Shown piece by piece: positions 40,900 through 53,370 of a DNA stretch of 64,000 nucleotides. Both the position numbers and the translations under genes were made by a program. The stretch spans positions 1 to 64,000 of the forward strand of contig CANXME010000401.1 in assembly GCA_948144175.1 (NCBI GenBank), written 5' to 3'. Source of the stretch: Closterium sp. NIES-65 (Eukaryota; Streptophyta; Zygnematophyceae; Desmidiales; Closteriaceae). Under the pieces are notes generated by a model. It had not been told where the DNA came from. It made no database searches and saw only the letters and a program-made list of their open reading frames with translations. Every line of letters starts with the position of its first letter. Position 1 is the first letter of the stretch.

Positions 40900-41880
40900 A
40901 GAATTCGTTAAAGTTATCTATCAAAGCTGCTTTAATGAAGACTGGCGATTTTCGCGGGTCCGGAGCCATAAACAAATTCCGGGAAGAACTCCAAAGGAAG
41001 CAGACAATTAAAGAAGTGGTACCGGTGCCTACGGAGCTGGGGAAAAAATTAAGGAGTGTGGAAAGGAGTAGACCTTTTGACGGCGTCAATGTCCTCTCCC
41101 GGAACCAGCCCAAGACGACTCTCCACTCCCCAGGGAAGAAGTCTATGGAGCTGAAGCAGCTGAAGAGGCAGCTGGGAGTTCACAAGAAGCTGCAGAAACT
41201 CCGAAAACCCCTCCAGGATGCATCCAGTGGATCGCAGGTGTCGACCGGATCCACCCCCTCAGGGTCAACTTGTACGGTTACTACCTCTACTCCTAGCGTT
41301 GGAGAAGAGTCTTTCTCCACGCAGCCCAGGCCAGCTAGTTGTCCAGGAGAAAACAGTGGAACCACGGTGTGTACTGAATATTGGGATGTACCCTATGGTT
41401 CTATTAATGAGACTATTTTTGGGTACTCCGAGCAACGCTCACCACTCCTGCTCGAGGTGATCTGGAACGGACAGCGCCTCCAAGCACTCGTGGACAGCGG
41501 GGCGTCGCACAGCGTTTATGACAAAAAGGCAATCGATCGACTCGGAGGTGACATCAAGTCCTCAAGCTTCTCTGCAACGATGGTGGATGGCAGTAAGCTA
41601 CCTATCTACGGGGAAACACGGTTGCTACTCCAGATTGGACCCCTTCGATGGAAGCCTGCTCTCCCCGTCACAAATATCAAAGGACTCGACGTAATCTTCG
41701 GGAGAGACTTTCTTAAAAAGTTCAACCCCGAGATCAAATGGGTTAACCGGACGGCAACATCAACAACAACGGGAGGAAAATCAGCCTTCCCAAATGGGAC
41801 GACATGGGAAATATTCCAGTCGAGATACTCGCACGCTTTGAAAAGGACGTCAAACGGACCACGGCGGGATTCATGGCGAT
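40900..41880 (+). pseudogene. protease region of gypsy 2
   Basis: A lysine-rich, low-homology spacer precedes an aspartic protease fold: ALVDSGASHSVYDKKAI near 41,490, a flap region (TMVDGSKLPIYGE), and a LDVIFGRDFLKKFNP block near 41,690. The latter is typical of gypsy proteases of plants. Fossil. Confidence 0.82.
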
Positions 41881-41899
41881 AGTCAACGAAGCAGACAAC

Positions 41900-44590
41900 G
41901 GAGAGAAGCAGACCCAGGAACTTCCTCCAGCAGTCAAGAAAATTCTTGAAGAGTTCCAGGACGTTCTCCCCGACGATTTACCTGATCAACTACCGCCATA
42001 CCAGACACATCAACACGAGATCGTAGAAGAGCTGGGGTCCAAGCCAACGTTCCGAGGACCATACCGGCTGAGCCCAATAGAGCTTGCCGATATGAAAAAA
42101 CCAATAGAGTATCTCCTGGAGAAAGGGCTGATTTGACCTTCGACTTCGCCGTACGGAGCTCCAGTTCTCTTCACTACGAAGCCAGAGGGAAGTCTGCGAA
42201 TGTGCATCGACTACCGAGCCTTGAACAAACAGACTGTAAAAAATAAATACCCGATACCACGGATCGACGACTTACTCGATCAACTTCGCGGTGCTACGGT
42301 ATTCTCCAAGCTCGACCTCAGATCGGGATACTCGCAAATTCGTATGGCGGACAACTCTATCCACAAAACCGCCTTTCGAACTCGGTATGGGTCATACGAG
42401 TATCTCGTAATGCCATTCGGACGCACTAATACACCAGCCACATTTCAGGCGGAAATGAACCACATCCTTCGGCCCCTTCTGGACGAGTGCGTGGTGGTAT
42501 ATTTGGACGATATCCTGATCTACTCGAAAGATATAAAGCAGCACGTTGAGCATCTACAACGGGTGTTTGAAATTCTTCGACGAGAACGTTTCTACGTAAA
42601 ACTATCCAAGAGCGAGTTTGCATTGAAAAAGGTCCAGTTCCTTGGACATATGGTGAGCGCTCAAGGAGTTCACGTGGATCCTAAGAAGATCGAAGCAGTG
42701 CGAACGTGGAAGACCCCTGAGAACGTGAAGGAGTTACAACAGTTCCTTGGATTCGCCAACTACTACAACCGGTTCGTACCAAACTACGCCAAGATTGCTG
42801 CACCATTAACGAACCTGTTGAAGAATAATACACCATATCAATGGGAGGCGAAGCACCAGGAAGCCGTGGAACAACTTAAAACCGCACTCACGTCCGCACC
42901 TGTCCTTATCCTGCCAGACCCTGAACTTGACTATGTCATCGAGGCCGATGCTAGCGATCAAGCAGTGGGCGCAGTACTCATGCAGGATCAAGGGAAGGGA
43001 CTGCAACCCATTGCATACCTCAGTAAAAAACTTCACGGGGCAGAACTCAATTACCCCATCCATGACAAAGAGGCCCTCGCCATCGTCAACGCATTTAAGG
43101 CATGGAGGTGTTATCTCGAAGGAAGAAAAACGACCGTCTACACCGACCACTGCAGCCTCAAGTACCTGAAGACCCAACCAACACTCTCCAGGTGGCAGGT
43201 CCGGTGGATTGACTTTCTCGAAACCCACTTCCATTACAACATCGTGTATAAGCCGGGGCACAAGAACAAGGCAGACGCACTGAGTCGCCCTACACACGTT
43301 GCCGCCCTACAAGTCGATGGCATGAACCCCCTTTTGAAGGGACTCTTCACGCATGGATACACCATCGACCCCGAAGTCTCTGTAGCAAAAAAGCGCCATC
43401 TTCTATATTGGGATCAAGACATCGCATACCGCAAGGGATCCACAAAAATATGGGTACCTAATTACCCTCCTTTACGCCAGTTACTGCTTGAAGAATATCA
43501 TGATGTTCTCTACGCGGGCCACTTCGGTAGTAACAAGACGCTTGCCAGTATTGCGAAGCATTATTATTGGCCCCACATGGCGGATGACGTACAAAAATTC
43601 GTCACCTCGTGCGACACATGCCAACGGATGAAGAGCAGCAAACAGAAGAAAGCCGGGTTACTACAGCCTCTTCCAGTCTCTGAACAGCCTTGGCAAGTGG
43701 TTAGCCTCGACTTCATCATCGGGTTACCACCTACCAAAGCTGGTTATGACGCCATTCTAGTCGTCATCGACAAATTCTGCAAAATGGGACACTTCATTCC
43801 GACACACACAACGGCTCGCATCGAGGAGACTGCGCAATTATTCTTCCGCTACGTCATCTCGCAACATGGCATTCCAACCACGCAAATCTCCGATAGAGAC
43901 CCGAAATTTACGAGTAAATTCTGGAAGGAGCTCATGTCGCTCATGGGGACCAAACTCGCCATGTCCTCAGCCTATCATCCCCAAACGGATGGTCAAACAG
44001 AGCGCCTCAACCAGATTGTCGAACAGCTTCTACGAGCAGTGTGTAAGGACGATATCCCTAAATGGGATGCACACCTGCCGGTTCTCGAGTTTGCGTATAA
44101 CAACACCACGCACACCGCAACAGGGCAAACTCCTTTCTTCCTCTGTTACGGTCGCAACCCACTCACGCCTCAGAAACCAACAGTACCCGCCACGGTACAA
44201 CCCGCACATGACTTCATTACCATTATGCACCAATTGTGGGAGCGCACGCATAAACATCTTCTGACTATCCAGCAGCAACAAAAGAAGCTCGCTGATCGGA
44301 GTCGCAACGATCATTCCATCAAGATTGGCGATCAAGTGCTTCTGGATACACGCAATCTCGACATTAGCCATCTTCCGTCTAAGCTCCGACCTTGCTTCTC
44401 CGAACATTTTCTCGTCGAGGCGCAGGTCACTCCAGAAACCTTCCGCTTGCGTTTACCAGCTACCTGGAGAATTCACACTGACTTCCATGTTCAACTTCTC
44501 AAGCCCTATCGGGACCCAAACACGGTCTTCCACGGTCGCCAGCCACCAATCATTCCGTTTTATCTCGATTATCCTTGTATTTTCCGAGTA
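41900..44590 (+). pseudogene. RT, RNase H and integrase region of gypsy 2
   Basis: [67 protein letters not shown] (about 42,480-42,540). RNase [32 protein letters not shown]. Integrase: [72 protein letters not shown] with the D-D-E set, and a C-terminal [15 protein letters not shown] block. This is the longest open coding stretch in the window (over 800 residues). No chromodomain is visible before the 3' LTR. Mostly whole fossil. Confidence 0.92.
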
Positions 44591-44656
44591 AAAAAATGCC
44601 TTGTATTCAGTTTGAGGCACAAGTTTCGATTAAGAATTCGATCCTATGACAAACTC

Positions 44657-44860
44657 CCTCTCGCTAATTGAAGCCTCGTGCAACGTAACGCGCCTTGAAG
44701 AAAGGCGGATAGCCCGGCGGCCGCTTCACCCTGAAAATCCACATGCCACTGAGAATGTTTGCCCCAGGTGGGGGAACCTTATCGACGTAGGCGCCCGTGG
44801 ACTTCCAGGAAGCCATCTCTGTGTCCACTCACGGATATGCTCACGGGAGGGGAGCTCCCG
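44657..44860 (-). pseudogene. RT (proximal part) of copia 5
   Basis: Minus strand carries the GxWIFRVK-type and KSTGA/DVDKV-type blocks of copia RT, homologous to 60,480-60,660 of copia D. It adjoins the linker repeat on one side and gypsy 2 on the other. Fossil. Confidence 0.75.
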
Positions 44861-45039
44861 AACGGGAGAAGAAACACTAGCACCAGTCCCAGCAGTACGT
44901 CCGGCTCGAGCGGCACCTCTCCGGAGGCTGCAATACTGTAAGTACCACTCACGCAGCTGCTCCGAGGAGAGGGCTCCTCCAGGTGTAGGACTCCCAGGCC
45001 CAGTACCTCCAGACCCATAACCCCCAGACTCCGGACTCT

Positions 45040-45240
45040 ATGGCTCAGCACCCCGAAGCTCAGCACCCCCAAGCTCAGCACCCCCAGGCTGCACACCCCC
45101 AAGCTCAGCACCCCCAAGCTCCACACCCCAAGGCTCCACACCCCCAGGCTCCACACCCCCAGGCTCAGCACCCCCAGGCTCCACACCCCCACGCTCAGCA
45201 CCCCCACGCTGAGCACCCCCAGCAGGACGAGAGTCGACAG
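45040..45240 (-). repeat. 15-bp minisatellite in the pol linker of copia 5
   Basis: About 13 units close to GGGGGTGCTGAGCTT / GGGGGTGTGGAGCCT on the minus strand, equivalent to the arrays in elements 1-3. Confidence 0.85.
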
Positions 45241-45369
45241 CTACCTCAACAGGCTCAACTGGGTCTAACTGAGACACACCTGAGGGAGCGGCACCCTGAG
45301 GGGGGAGGGGGTCTGCAACAGCAGCACCTGGCGCGAGGAAGAGAGGTGGGGGGGGGGAGCGGGGCAGTG

Positions 45370-46910
45370 CGGTAGGGGAAGAGGCGGTAGTAGGGGACGG
45401 ACTCGTCAAAAGTGACGTCCTGGGAGGGCAAGACTCGCCGCGAGGTGGCGTTGTAAAACTGCCAACCAGACGCGTCCAGGACAAAGCCGAGGAAGACGCA
45501 GGGAACAGCACGGGAGGAGAGCTTGTCCGCAGACGTATCGCGGACAAAAGCTCGAGATCCCCAGATCCGGAAACGCGACGCATCGCCAACCTCCCCCATC
45601 CACAGCAGCGTGGGCGAGGTCTCTCGCAAGGAGACACGGGGCCAGAGGTTGAGCTGATGCGCAGCGTACCGAACTGCAAACGGCCACAGAGAGTGGGGGG
45701 CAGCCGCATGGATCAAGGAGGTACGAGCGACCTCCATGACCAGGCCAATGCGGCGCTCCGCAACCCCATTCTGCTGTGGAGAGGCCGGAAGCGTGAACGT
45801 CTGCTCAATGCCGTGCTCAGCACAGTAGGCTGCCAAGAGGTCGGAGGAGAACTCACCACCTCCTTCAGAGTGCCAAGGACAGGAAAGTCCGAGTGAAAAC
45901 GCTCGCTGAGCTGGAGACGGGCTCTACGGATCCAAGGGATCAAGACATCAGGGACCTCACCCTTGGTGCGCAAGGGGAAGACCGAGGTGTAGCGTGAGTA
46001 GTCGTCAACAACTATCAGGAAGCACCTCTCCTGACCCTGACCACGGACGCGGGCTGGGCCCCACACGTCCATGTGGAGCGTCTGCAAGGGAGCAGTCGTC
46101 GGGGGAAACGAGGAGGAGTGAGGAGCGGCGCGCTGCCGTCCCTCGACACAGGGGAGACAGGTAGGAGCAGGCGAGGGTGGGAGGGCAGGAAGGACCCAGG
46201 GCAGACCAGAGACAAGGTACTGGGAGTGCATGGCATGAAGCCGCTGCACAGACGGGTGGCCAAGGCGGTGGTGCCAGAGGACAGTCTTGTGTGCTAGAGA
46301 GCGACACGAGCAGGGGGCGGACAGCTGACTTGACGCGGACGCACACGCAGACGCAGCAACCTGAGGGGAGTCAGAAGTCAGTGTGTACAGGTTCGACCCC
46401 AGCTGCCGAGTGAAGGTAGCCAAATGACGGCCCGTACGAGCACACGTACAGTGTGTCACGCGTTCGTAGGCAGGGGTGAACTGGTGAACACCCCCGTCCT
46501 GGAGGGCACATCCTGCCACCAAGTTTGTAGAGAACGAAGGGAGGTGGAGACCTAACAGTGTGCCCGACGGGACCGCAGGACAGGGAAGGACAGTGGAAGA
46601 GGTCGCAATGACCGGACCCCTAGAGGGGTCAGCAAGGGAGACAGCAACTGGCCAAGCAAGCGGCTCAAGGGCAGTGCGGTCATGAAAGAAGCAGCGAGAA
46701 GCACCTGAGTCCAGTGTGAAGGTGTGCAGTGCTGCAGTCGACTCAGTACCAGGGGGGGCAGACGCACAAGCACCTAGAGCAGCTGCTTCACCAGCACCTG
46801 GGGTAGCCGACACGCGAATACCTGGAGCTGCAGACGCAGTGGCCCTAATGCACGGGTCGGGCGGCACACACAAGTACTCTGCATCCTCTCCACTAGTCGA
46901 CATCACATAC
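45370..46910 (-). pseudogene. protease and integrase region of copia 5
   Basis: Minus strand: protease FTLDSGASRCFFHD near 46,710, pre-integrase VLWHHRLGHPSVQRL near 46,270, integrase core about 45,750-46,080 (HMDVWGPARVRGQG, VVDDYSRYT, SPQQNGVAERR), and C-terminal CVFLGFVLDASGWQFY near 45,480. Fossil. Confidence 0.88.
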
Positions 46911-46959
46911 ACAGCAGTGAGAATAGCATCAAAGTCTAGAGCATAGATATCAATCCCCT

Positions 46960-47982
46960 TCTTCAGGAGATCAATCCAGCGGGGCAGCTCAGTGGCCTGA
47001 GGGAAATGAACACGCCAAGCGTCGTCGAGACGAGCGAAGCAGCGCTGTGTGGCGTGCGGTCGTCCACACTGCTGACCAGTGCGGTCACCAGTGCGAATGA
47101 CGTACGTGCAGCTAAGACCACCCCCACCCCTGTGCTGAGAGTACCACTCACGGACCTCCTGGGGCGAAGGAGTGTGCTGCTGACCCTGGCCACCGCCAGC
47201 GCCTCCACGGCCACCACCACCACTGCCACCTCCTCGACCACCCCAACGTCTGCCGCCGCCGTGTCCACCTCCACCCCAACCACCGCCTCCGCCCCTGCCA
47301 CCTCCCCCGCCGCTGCCGCCACCACCCCAACCGCTACCACTCGCCCCTCCTGCCGAGCCACCACCCCCACCGCCTCCACCGCCCCCACCGCCGCCTTCCC
47401 CGCCGTCACCGCCACCACCCTTGCCCCCTTTGCCCTTGCCGCTGCGGCGCCCGCTCGAGGCAGACGCAGCGCCGACCTTCTCAGCACCAAGAAGGTCGAT
47501 AGCAGCAGCAGAGGCGACAGAGGGAAGAAGGGGGGAAGGAGAACACCCCTCAAAGAACGGGGTTTGAGGGTCGCCACGAGAGGCACCTACAGCGACTATG
47601 CTAGTCTCGGCTGCAAGTAGCTCCTTCTCGAGGAGGGCAATGGTGAGCTCAGTGGGGCAGCGAGCTAGGAAGTGGTCCCTGAAAGCACGCAGTGTGTGAG
47701 GGAGGCGGGTGACTAGGTGGTAGAGAGTGAGCCAGAGCGTTCGTCTATCGGCAAGGAGTTGCGAATAGCGAAGCGAGCGTGGGTATCACGAGTCTGCCAC
47801 TGGGAGCGAGCAGTGCTGTCAGCAGTAGCAGCAAGGGCAGTGACATGGCCTAAGGCGTGGTCGTACAGTGAGATGTCATCCTTGGCTGTGAGCTGTAGGT
47901 AGAGGTGCAGGTCATCGAGCCAGGTGTCAAACTTCACAGGGCGGCCCTCAGCATCGAACACGAGAACCTGAGGGCTAGCCAT
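46960..47982 (-). pseudogene. gag region of copia 5
   Basis: Starts MASPQVLVFDAEGRPVKFD at 47,982. Copia gag block, then a long Gly/Ala-coding repetitive tract (about 47,170-47,440), and the cysteine/histidine box (CTYVIRTGDRTGQQCGRPH) near 47,030-47,110. Fossil. Confidence 0.85.
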
Positions 47983-48009
47983 AGGAACAGTAGAAGTAGG
48001 AGCAGTAGC

Positions 48010-48776
48010 AGTAGGACGGTTCAGTTACGGTAGGGCGGCGCGGCTCGGTTCGGGTCGGGTCGCGCAGTTCGGCTCGGGGCGCGCGGCTCGGCTAGGGGCA
48101 TGAGGCTCGGGTCGCGCGGCTCGGTTCTGTCAAGGGCTGCGGCGGGAACGGGCCGCTCGAGGCCTCTAGGGACAGTGGGCACGGGGCCAGTTGGGGCCTC
48201 TAGGGACGGCGGGCGCGGGGCCGGCGGGGCTGTTTGGGGCCCTAGAGAGGCGAGCGCGGGGCCGATCGGGGCCTGAACGGGGCGAGCGCGGGGCCGACGG
48301 GGCCTGAACGGGGCCTCTAGGGACTGCGGGCGTGGGGCCGACGGGGTTTGAACGGGGCCAGCGCGGGGCCGACGGGGCCTGAACGGGGCTAGCGCGGGGC
48401 CGACGGGGCCTGAACGAGGCTAGCGCGGGGCCGACGGGGCCTGAACGGGGCTAGCGTGGGGCCGACGGGGCCCGAACGGGGCCAACAGGGCCTGAACGGG
48501 GCCTCTAAGGGCAGCGGGCGTGGGGCCGACGGGGCGTGAACGGGGCTAGTGCGGGGCCGACGGGGCCTGAACGGGGCCTCTAGGGGCCGACTAGGCCGTT
48601 AGGGGTCGCTAGGTAGGTACACGCGGGGCCTAACGGGGCCTATTAGGGGCCGACGGGGCCGCTAGGTAGGTAAGCGCGGGGTCGTCAAGGGGGGCCTCTA
48701 GGGGCGTGACAGAGCCGAGGCGCCCTAGGGCGCAAGTAGGTAGGTAGGTAGGTAGGTAGGTAGTGGTGGGAGGACC
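48010..48776 (-). repeat. GC-rich minisatellite leader of copia 5
   Basis: Units around GGGGCCGACGGGGCCTGAAC on the plus strand (about 48,230-48,660), flanked by a CGGCTCGGG block (48,040-48,130) and a TAGG tetranucleotide run (GTAGGTAGGTAGG, 48,734-48,764). Confidence 0.85.
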
Positions 48777-48920
48777 TGCTCTATACCATGTTGGAATCAC
48801 TGAACAGGAATGAATGAACTAACAGTGAAATGAGTACAAGTACCTAACCCTAGAATTGTGTACCCCCTATAGACTAACCCACAGTAGCCTAAACTAACAC
48901 AACATATATAATGTTTGACT
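48777..48920 (-). repeat. 5' LTR (48,789-48,920) and primer site (48,777-48,788) of copia 5
   Basis: 132 bp, nearly identical to the 3' LTR. On the minus strand the primer site TGGTATAGAGCA follows directly. Confidence 0.92.
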
Positions 48921-49680
48921 CACTGCTCGGCTGGGAGGTAACCCTCGGGGCAACTCGTCGGGGAAGACATCTGCGAACTCTGCTAATAGTGCAATCACCT
49001 CAGCAGGAAGAGTCGCCTTCTCACCAATTGCTGCACTCCCTCCTTCCCCCTCCTCAGCTTCCGCCTCCTCAAGGAAAACCGCAAAGATCCGTGCCGCTCG
49101 CTTCACCAGCTACCACACACAAACATCATTGATGATGGCTATGGAGGATGTGGCCCCATCACTCCACTGTGGCAGCTCCCGGAACTCCCCGTCTACCTTG
49201 ACGCTACAGCTTCCCTGAGCCCGATCAAACTGACTACTAACCATCCGTAGCCAATCCCTACCGAAGATGAAGTCGTAATGGTCCAGCGTCGTAGAGTCGA
49301 AGTCACGTCTAACTGTGATCGGCCCTAGCACTACGCGCAACTTGCGAATGACGGGTCCTTTGTGAAGAGGCGTCCCATCTACCATACGCGCGTCCTTCAA
49401 GTTGACTGCCGAATCTGCTTCGAGATGGAGACGACTGACTTATGAAGAAGAGACGAACAAGTGGCTAGCTCCAGTGTCTACAAGAATTTTGACTGGAACA
49501 CGGCAAAGCTTCCCTAGAAGCACGACTAGACGATCAACAGCGTCTACCGAGTTCGGTATAGATGACTTCTCCAGAGCTGTCTCCTCTACGTCGGTAGACT
49601 TGGCGGGTTCGGAAGCGTCCACAACAGCTGGCGACCCGCTATCTACTGGAGGTCTCTGTTTCCCTGCTGCTGCTCCTTAA
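48921..49680 (-). pseudogene. protease region of gypsy 1
   Basis: Protease motif VKILVDTGASHLFV near 49,470. A DHYDFIFGRDWLR block lies near 49,260, and a FADVFPDELPRGLPPSRAV block precedes the RT and abuts the copia 5 insertion at 48,921. Fossil. Confidence 0.83.
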
Positions 49681-50667
49681 GCTCTGGGCAGTCCCGCTTC
49701 ATGTGTCCTAGCTTTATGCAGTAGTGACAGTTCCCCCTAAAACCCGTCTTCTTTGAGCCGTCACTGTTAACTGCACCAATCTCCATGGGCGACGGTCCGT
49801 CCCTCGATCGAGCGTCGTTGATCCGTCTGTTGTATCCCCTATCGCGATCGTCATGACCCCGTCCGCTTCGTACTGCGTCGACGCGTTCTGCGGCTGCAAC
49901 AACTGAATCGAAGGTGGACAACCCGTGAATAGCTATAACTTCCGCTATGTCCGGCTTCAACCCTTCGAGATAGCGATCACGCATCTCTGGTTTCGTGATG
50001 TCGTCTATTTTGTTGCTGATGCTCAAGAACCGTCGTGTGTACTCCTTGACGTTTCCTATCTGTCGGAAATGACGCAGACGCTTTCTAGCAGCTTTGGAGG
50101 CATTCGCCAAGTCAAACCTACTCTTCAGCGCCGTTTCAAATCCTTCCCATGTGGTCGGAACCGTGGTAACACCCAAGGCTAAACTCCCTAAGCTCGAAGC
50201 TACAGCTGCATGCCCCACGCCCTGTTGATGCCCATCTGTCTGAGCCCTTCTTATAACAGTTTGCGTGAGTTGTCGCCACCACTCCAAGGCTGGGCCCTTC
50301 AGCAGCGTAGCGGCATACTCGATCCGCTGCTGCGTGTCCGCCTCTTGCACCCCGCTCGTGGCGAAGTAGTTGTTGAGCATGAAGATCCATGTCCGCACGT
50401 TCGCGTCGCGTTGGCTTGAGTCGAACGGCTCGGGCTTCTGCGGCTTGAGCGCGCTTCGAGGTTCCGGCAATGCTTCCGCGCCAGTCGGCGTGTTGGGTGA
50501 AGGAGATGGTGCGGCATGACCATGAGATATCGACGCAAATTTACGAAGCTGTTGCATTTCAGCCCGTACCTGACGATTTTCCAACGTCAACTGTTCGAGT
50601 TGGCGCACGAGTTGAGCAAACGTGTTGCCCATGTCGGTGAGGAGAGTGTTCAGGGTCTTGTCCATGT
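49643..50667 (-). CDS. Gag of gypsy 1
   Basis: About 340 residues from MDKTLNTLL near 50,665. A short coiled-coil-like N-terminus, then retrotransposon gag blocks (NVRTWIFMLNNYF, LLKGPALEWWRQL, WEGFETALKSRF, EYTRRFLSISNKI, YLEGLKPDIAEVI) and a canonical CCHC knuckle (CHYCIKLGHMKRDC near 49,710). Open over its whole length; part of a fossil element. Confidence 0.88.
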
Positions 50668-50759
50668 TGCTCGACGACTCCAAGTCTGCAAGTCGGCACC
50701 GCGGGACGATGATGTCATAGTCTCGTCGGTCGCTTGTTGGAAGTCGCTCCCTGCAAAAG

Positions 50760-51092
50760 GCTCCTGATACCAAGTGTTAGGCCCGCTGGCCTAAGTCCGC
50801 TAAAGAATTAGCAAGGTTGACTAAGTGAAGGATGAAACACGGTGGAAGACTTTGGCAAAAGAACTAATAGCGAAATAGGCGAAGAAATTACTGAGCAATT
50901 GAAGAAGAGTTTAATGAGAATCGGTTGATATTGGGGAATACAAGCAAGGTTGATATAGCATGCAAGATCGAATGATGGAAAGTACTTCGTGGGACTAAAA
51001 AGTAGAAGCAAGAAAAGTAGAGTGCCACGTGGCACAAGGAAATCAAGGAAGATAAGGATAAGGGTGAGTTGGAAATAAATCCCCCCGTAACA
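50760..51092 (-). repeat. 5' LTR (50,775-51,092) and primer site of gypsy 1
   Basis: 318 bp, ends TGTTAC...CCTAACA on the minus strand. The primer site follows after a 2-bp spacer. The same palindromic CCACGTGG as in the 3' LTR is near 51,025. Confidence 0.92.
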
Positions 51093-51097
51093 GTCCG

Positions 51098-51375
51098 CGT
51101 CTTATGAGTTGTAAAAGAGAGTTATAAAAAATAACGAGGCTTATGACTGAATGAACTGATAATACAATGAAGGCACGCGCAAATATATTGACTAACCTAG
51201 GTAGGAGGGAACCTCGGGAAAACAAGGTTGGGTGCAGGTTTGGCGATCGAAAAGCCGCCGAAGGTGACGCGGGGTAGCCTCGGCATCGTGGATGTCAGCC
51301 GAACGTGCGAAGTCCGATTGTCGGGATTGTACGCATAGCAGTCAACCCAGTAAGGAAGAAGGGAAATTCCTTGCA
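51098..51375 (-). repeat. main part of the gypsy 3 3' LTR
   Basis: Bounded on the right (plus strand) by CCTTGCA and a long C tract (a G-rich purine tract on the minus strand). On the left it is cut by gypsy 1, beyond which the last 10 bp resume at 33,925-33,934. The 5' partner is not in the window, so boundaries are inferred from TG...CA ends and the purine tract. Confidence 0.6.
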
Positions 51376-51492
51376 CTACCCCCCCCCCCCCCCCTTCCCC
51401 TTAAGAAAGGTGGTCAATATTCGCAGCTCGCTTGCGGGCGAGATAATCACCAAGAAGCGGGAAAGCTTCGAGCGAGGCGTATGACACCCAAG

Positions 51493-51617
51493 TGTGATGA
51501 AATGAGGAATCAATGAACTAGGAAAGGGTGGGTACAAGTAGGAAAACCAAGAAATGTTGTACTCCATATTGTCTGCCCCAATACTGCCTACACACACTAT
51601 AGCATATAAGTTTGACA
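51493..51617 (-). repeat. 3' LTR of copia C
   Basis: 125 bp, minus-strand ends TGTCAAACTTATATG...TCACA, preceded on the minus strand by CTATGGGGGTG. Confidence 0.92.
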
Positions 51618-51930
51618 CACCCCCATAGGAAAACTGGGGAAGAACAAGAGGTCACAAGACCAGTCAAGCAAAGCAAAAAAAACTCAGGGTGGATCACAAC
51701 GTCACCACCCAGTCCGAGCACAAGTTCAAGGCCACAAGGCTAGTTCAAATGCAATATCATGTATAAAGGAAAACAAGCAAGTGCAGGTATAGAAAGATCA
51801 CATTACAAGCAAGGTAAAGAAGTGAGCAAGTGAGGCCAAGAAGGCACAAGACCTAGCATCGTACAGAAGCGCTGATGATCACAAGGCGGAAGTGCGCAGC
51901 TGACCTAGCATCGTACAGATATCAGCAGCG
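51618..51930 (-). other. 3' untranslated region of copia C
   Basis: About 310 bp between RNase H and the LTR. Homologous to the equivalent tract of copia D (58,230-58,450). No frame of note. Confidence 0.6.
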
Positions 51931-53370
51931 TTGGCCTAAGAGGCCACGTAGGCAAGGCGCAGCTGACCACGCTGCTGCAGCTCACGAGCAAGGAAGTAGC
52001 GAAGAGCAATGTGCTTCGTTCTCTGCTCCAGTTTGTGCTCCCGACACAAGGCTAGCATGGCCTTGTTGTCTACGTACAGAACTGGAGGAGAACGAGGCGG
52101 CTCTCCTAGGTCAGTCAGCAGGTAGGTGAGCCAGCGTAGCTCCTGTGCAGCCATGGCTCCCGCATAGATCTCAGCCTCACAGCTAGAGCCGAGAACAGAA
52201 GACGAGCGGTTAGACCGCCACGAAACAGAGCCGGAACCAAGGCTGAAGGTGTAACCCTGTGACGACCGCTGCGTAGCCTGGTCCTCAGCCCAAGAAGCGC
52301 CACCGTGACCTGTGAGGACCACTCGACATCGCCCTCCAAGCACTAGCCCCATGCCCGACGTACTGCACAAGTAGCGCAACACCCTCTTCATTGCATCCAT
52401 GTGCTCCGGTTGGTGTCTCCCAGGAGCAACATAGTGTGCCAAGATGCTATGAGGGTATGCAAGGTCAGGTCGTGTGCAGGTCATCAGGTACATGAGGCAG
52501 CCAACAAGCTCTGGGTACGGTCCACTCGGCTCTACGGACTAATCCGAAGGCAGAGCTGAGAGCGAGTGGCGAGTAGACATAGGAGTGGCCTGAGGCGAGG
52601 AATACGAAAATTCGAAGCGCTGAAGGACCTGTTGCACCATGTGTGACTCAGTGAGGGTAATGGTGCGCTGTGCTCTAACCCGGGTGATCTGCAAGCCAAG
52701 GTAGCTGCGCAGTTCACCCAGGTCTGTGCACGTGTGTCTCTTCTACAGCTCGGACTTCACGTGGGCTAGTCCGGCAGTGTCAGCAGTGGCAAAGACCAAG
52801 TCGTCGACGTACACGAGGATGTAGAATGGCGGCAAAGAGGTGTCGGTGCGTAGAAACAGTGACGGGCCCGCTGTAGAAGGAGCAAACCCAAGAGCCGCAA
52901 GTGTAGTCCTCAGTGTGTCGTGCCACTCATGGGGCACCTGGCGGAGACCGTAGACTAGCCGCCAGAGGCTCCACTAGGTACCACGAGGAAACGACCCAGT
53001 GAAGCCAGGTGAGCGGCGCAACCAAATCTCCTCGTGCAGGCTGCCCTGCAGGAAAGCTGTGCTGAAGTCAAGAGAGTGAAGCTCGTAGTCGCGCTGAGCG
53101 GCTATGTGCAGCAGCACCTAAAGAGTGGTCATCTTCGGGGTGGGAGAGAAGGTCCGAAAGTAGTCAACTCCCTGCCGCTGACTGAAGCCTCGAGCCACGT
53201 AACGCACCTTGAAGACAGGCGGAGAACCCGGCGGCCAATTCACCCTGAAAATCCACATGCCACTGACGATGTTCACCCCAGGTGGGGGAACCTCGTCGAC
53301 GTAGGTGCCTGTGGACTTCCAGGAAGCCATCTCTGCGTCCATGGCTGACTGCTACTGTGAGGAGTAGGGA
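51931..53370 (-). pseudogene. RT and RNase H region of copia C
   Basis: RT: MDAEMASWKSTGTYVDEVP, GMWIFRVNWPPGSPPVFK, FYILVYVDDLVFATADTA. RNase H: MYLMTCTRPDLAYPHSIL, SWAEDQATQRSSQG, SCEAEIYAGAMAAQEL. Fossil. Confidence 0.87.

Larger units (their letters stand above)
39144..44651 (+). mobile_element. Ty3/gypsy retrotransposon, gypsy 2 (innermost layer)
   Basis: 5' LTR 39,144-39,545 (402 bp). The 3' LTR is represented by its last 97 bp (44,555-44,651), about 96% alike over that part. Perfect target duplication AACTC (39,139-39,143 and 44,652-44,656). Primer-site-like TGGTAATTAGAGCC at 39,548. gag, protease, RT, RNase H, integrase in gypsy order. Opposite orientation to its host copia 5. Only a few breaks; young, since it lies in a young element. 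Confidence 0.93.
37433..48920 (-). mobile_element. Ty1/copia retrotransposon, copia 5 (complete outline, hosts gypsy 2)
   Basis: LTRs of 132 bp at 37,433-37,564 and 48,789-48,920 differ at about 3 positions. Flanks TACTG and CACTG are a near-match target duplication. Primer site TGGTATAGAGCA at 48,777-48,788. Inserted in gypsy 1 between protease and RT, and itself interrupted by gypsy 2 inside its RT. Same family as element 3. Broken (several breaks), but the LTRs at about 98% indicate a young insertion. Confidence 0.93.
33935..51092 (-). mobile_element. Ty3/gypsy chromovirus, gypsy 1 (complete outline, nested insertions)
   Basis: LTRs at 33,935-34,270 (336 bp) and 50,775-51,092 (318 bp), TG...CA, about 94% alike, with a perfect target duplication GTCCG (33,930-33,934 and 51,093-51,097). 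Primer site TGGTATCAGGAGC at 50,760-50,772. The order gag, protease, RT, RNase H, integrase, chromodomain is that of chromoviruses. Interrupted by copia 5 between protease and RT and by a TRIM-like element in the chromodomain. Own length about 5.3 kb. Otherwise only a few breaks. Middle age. Confidence 0.93.
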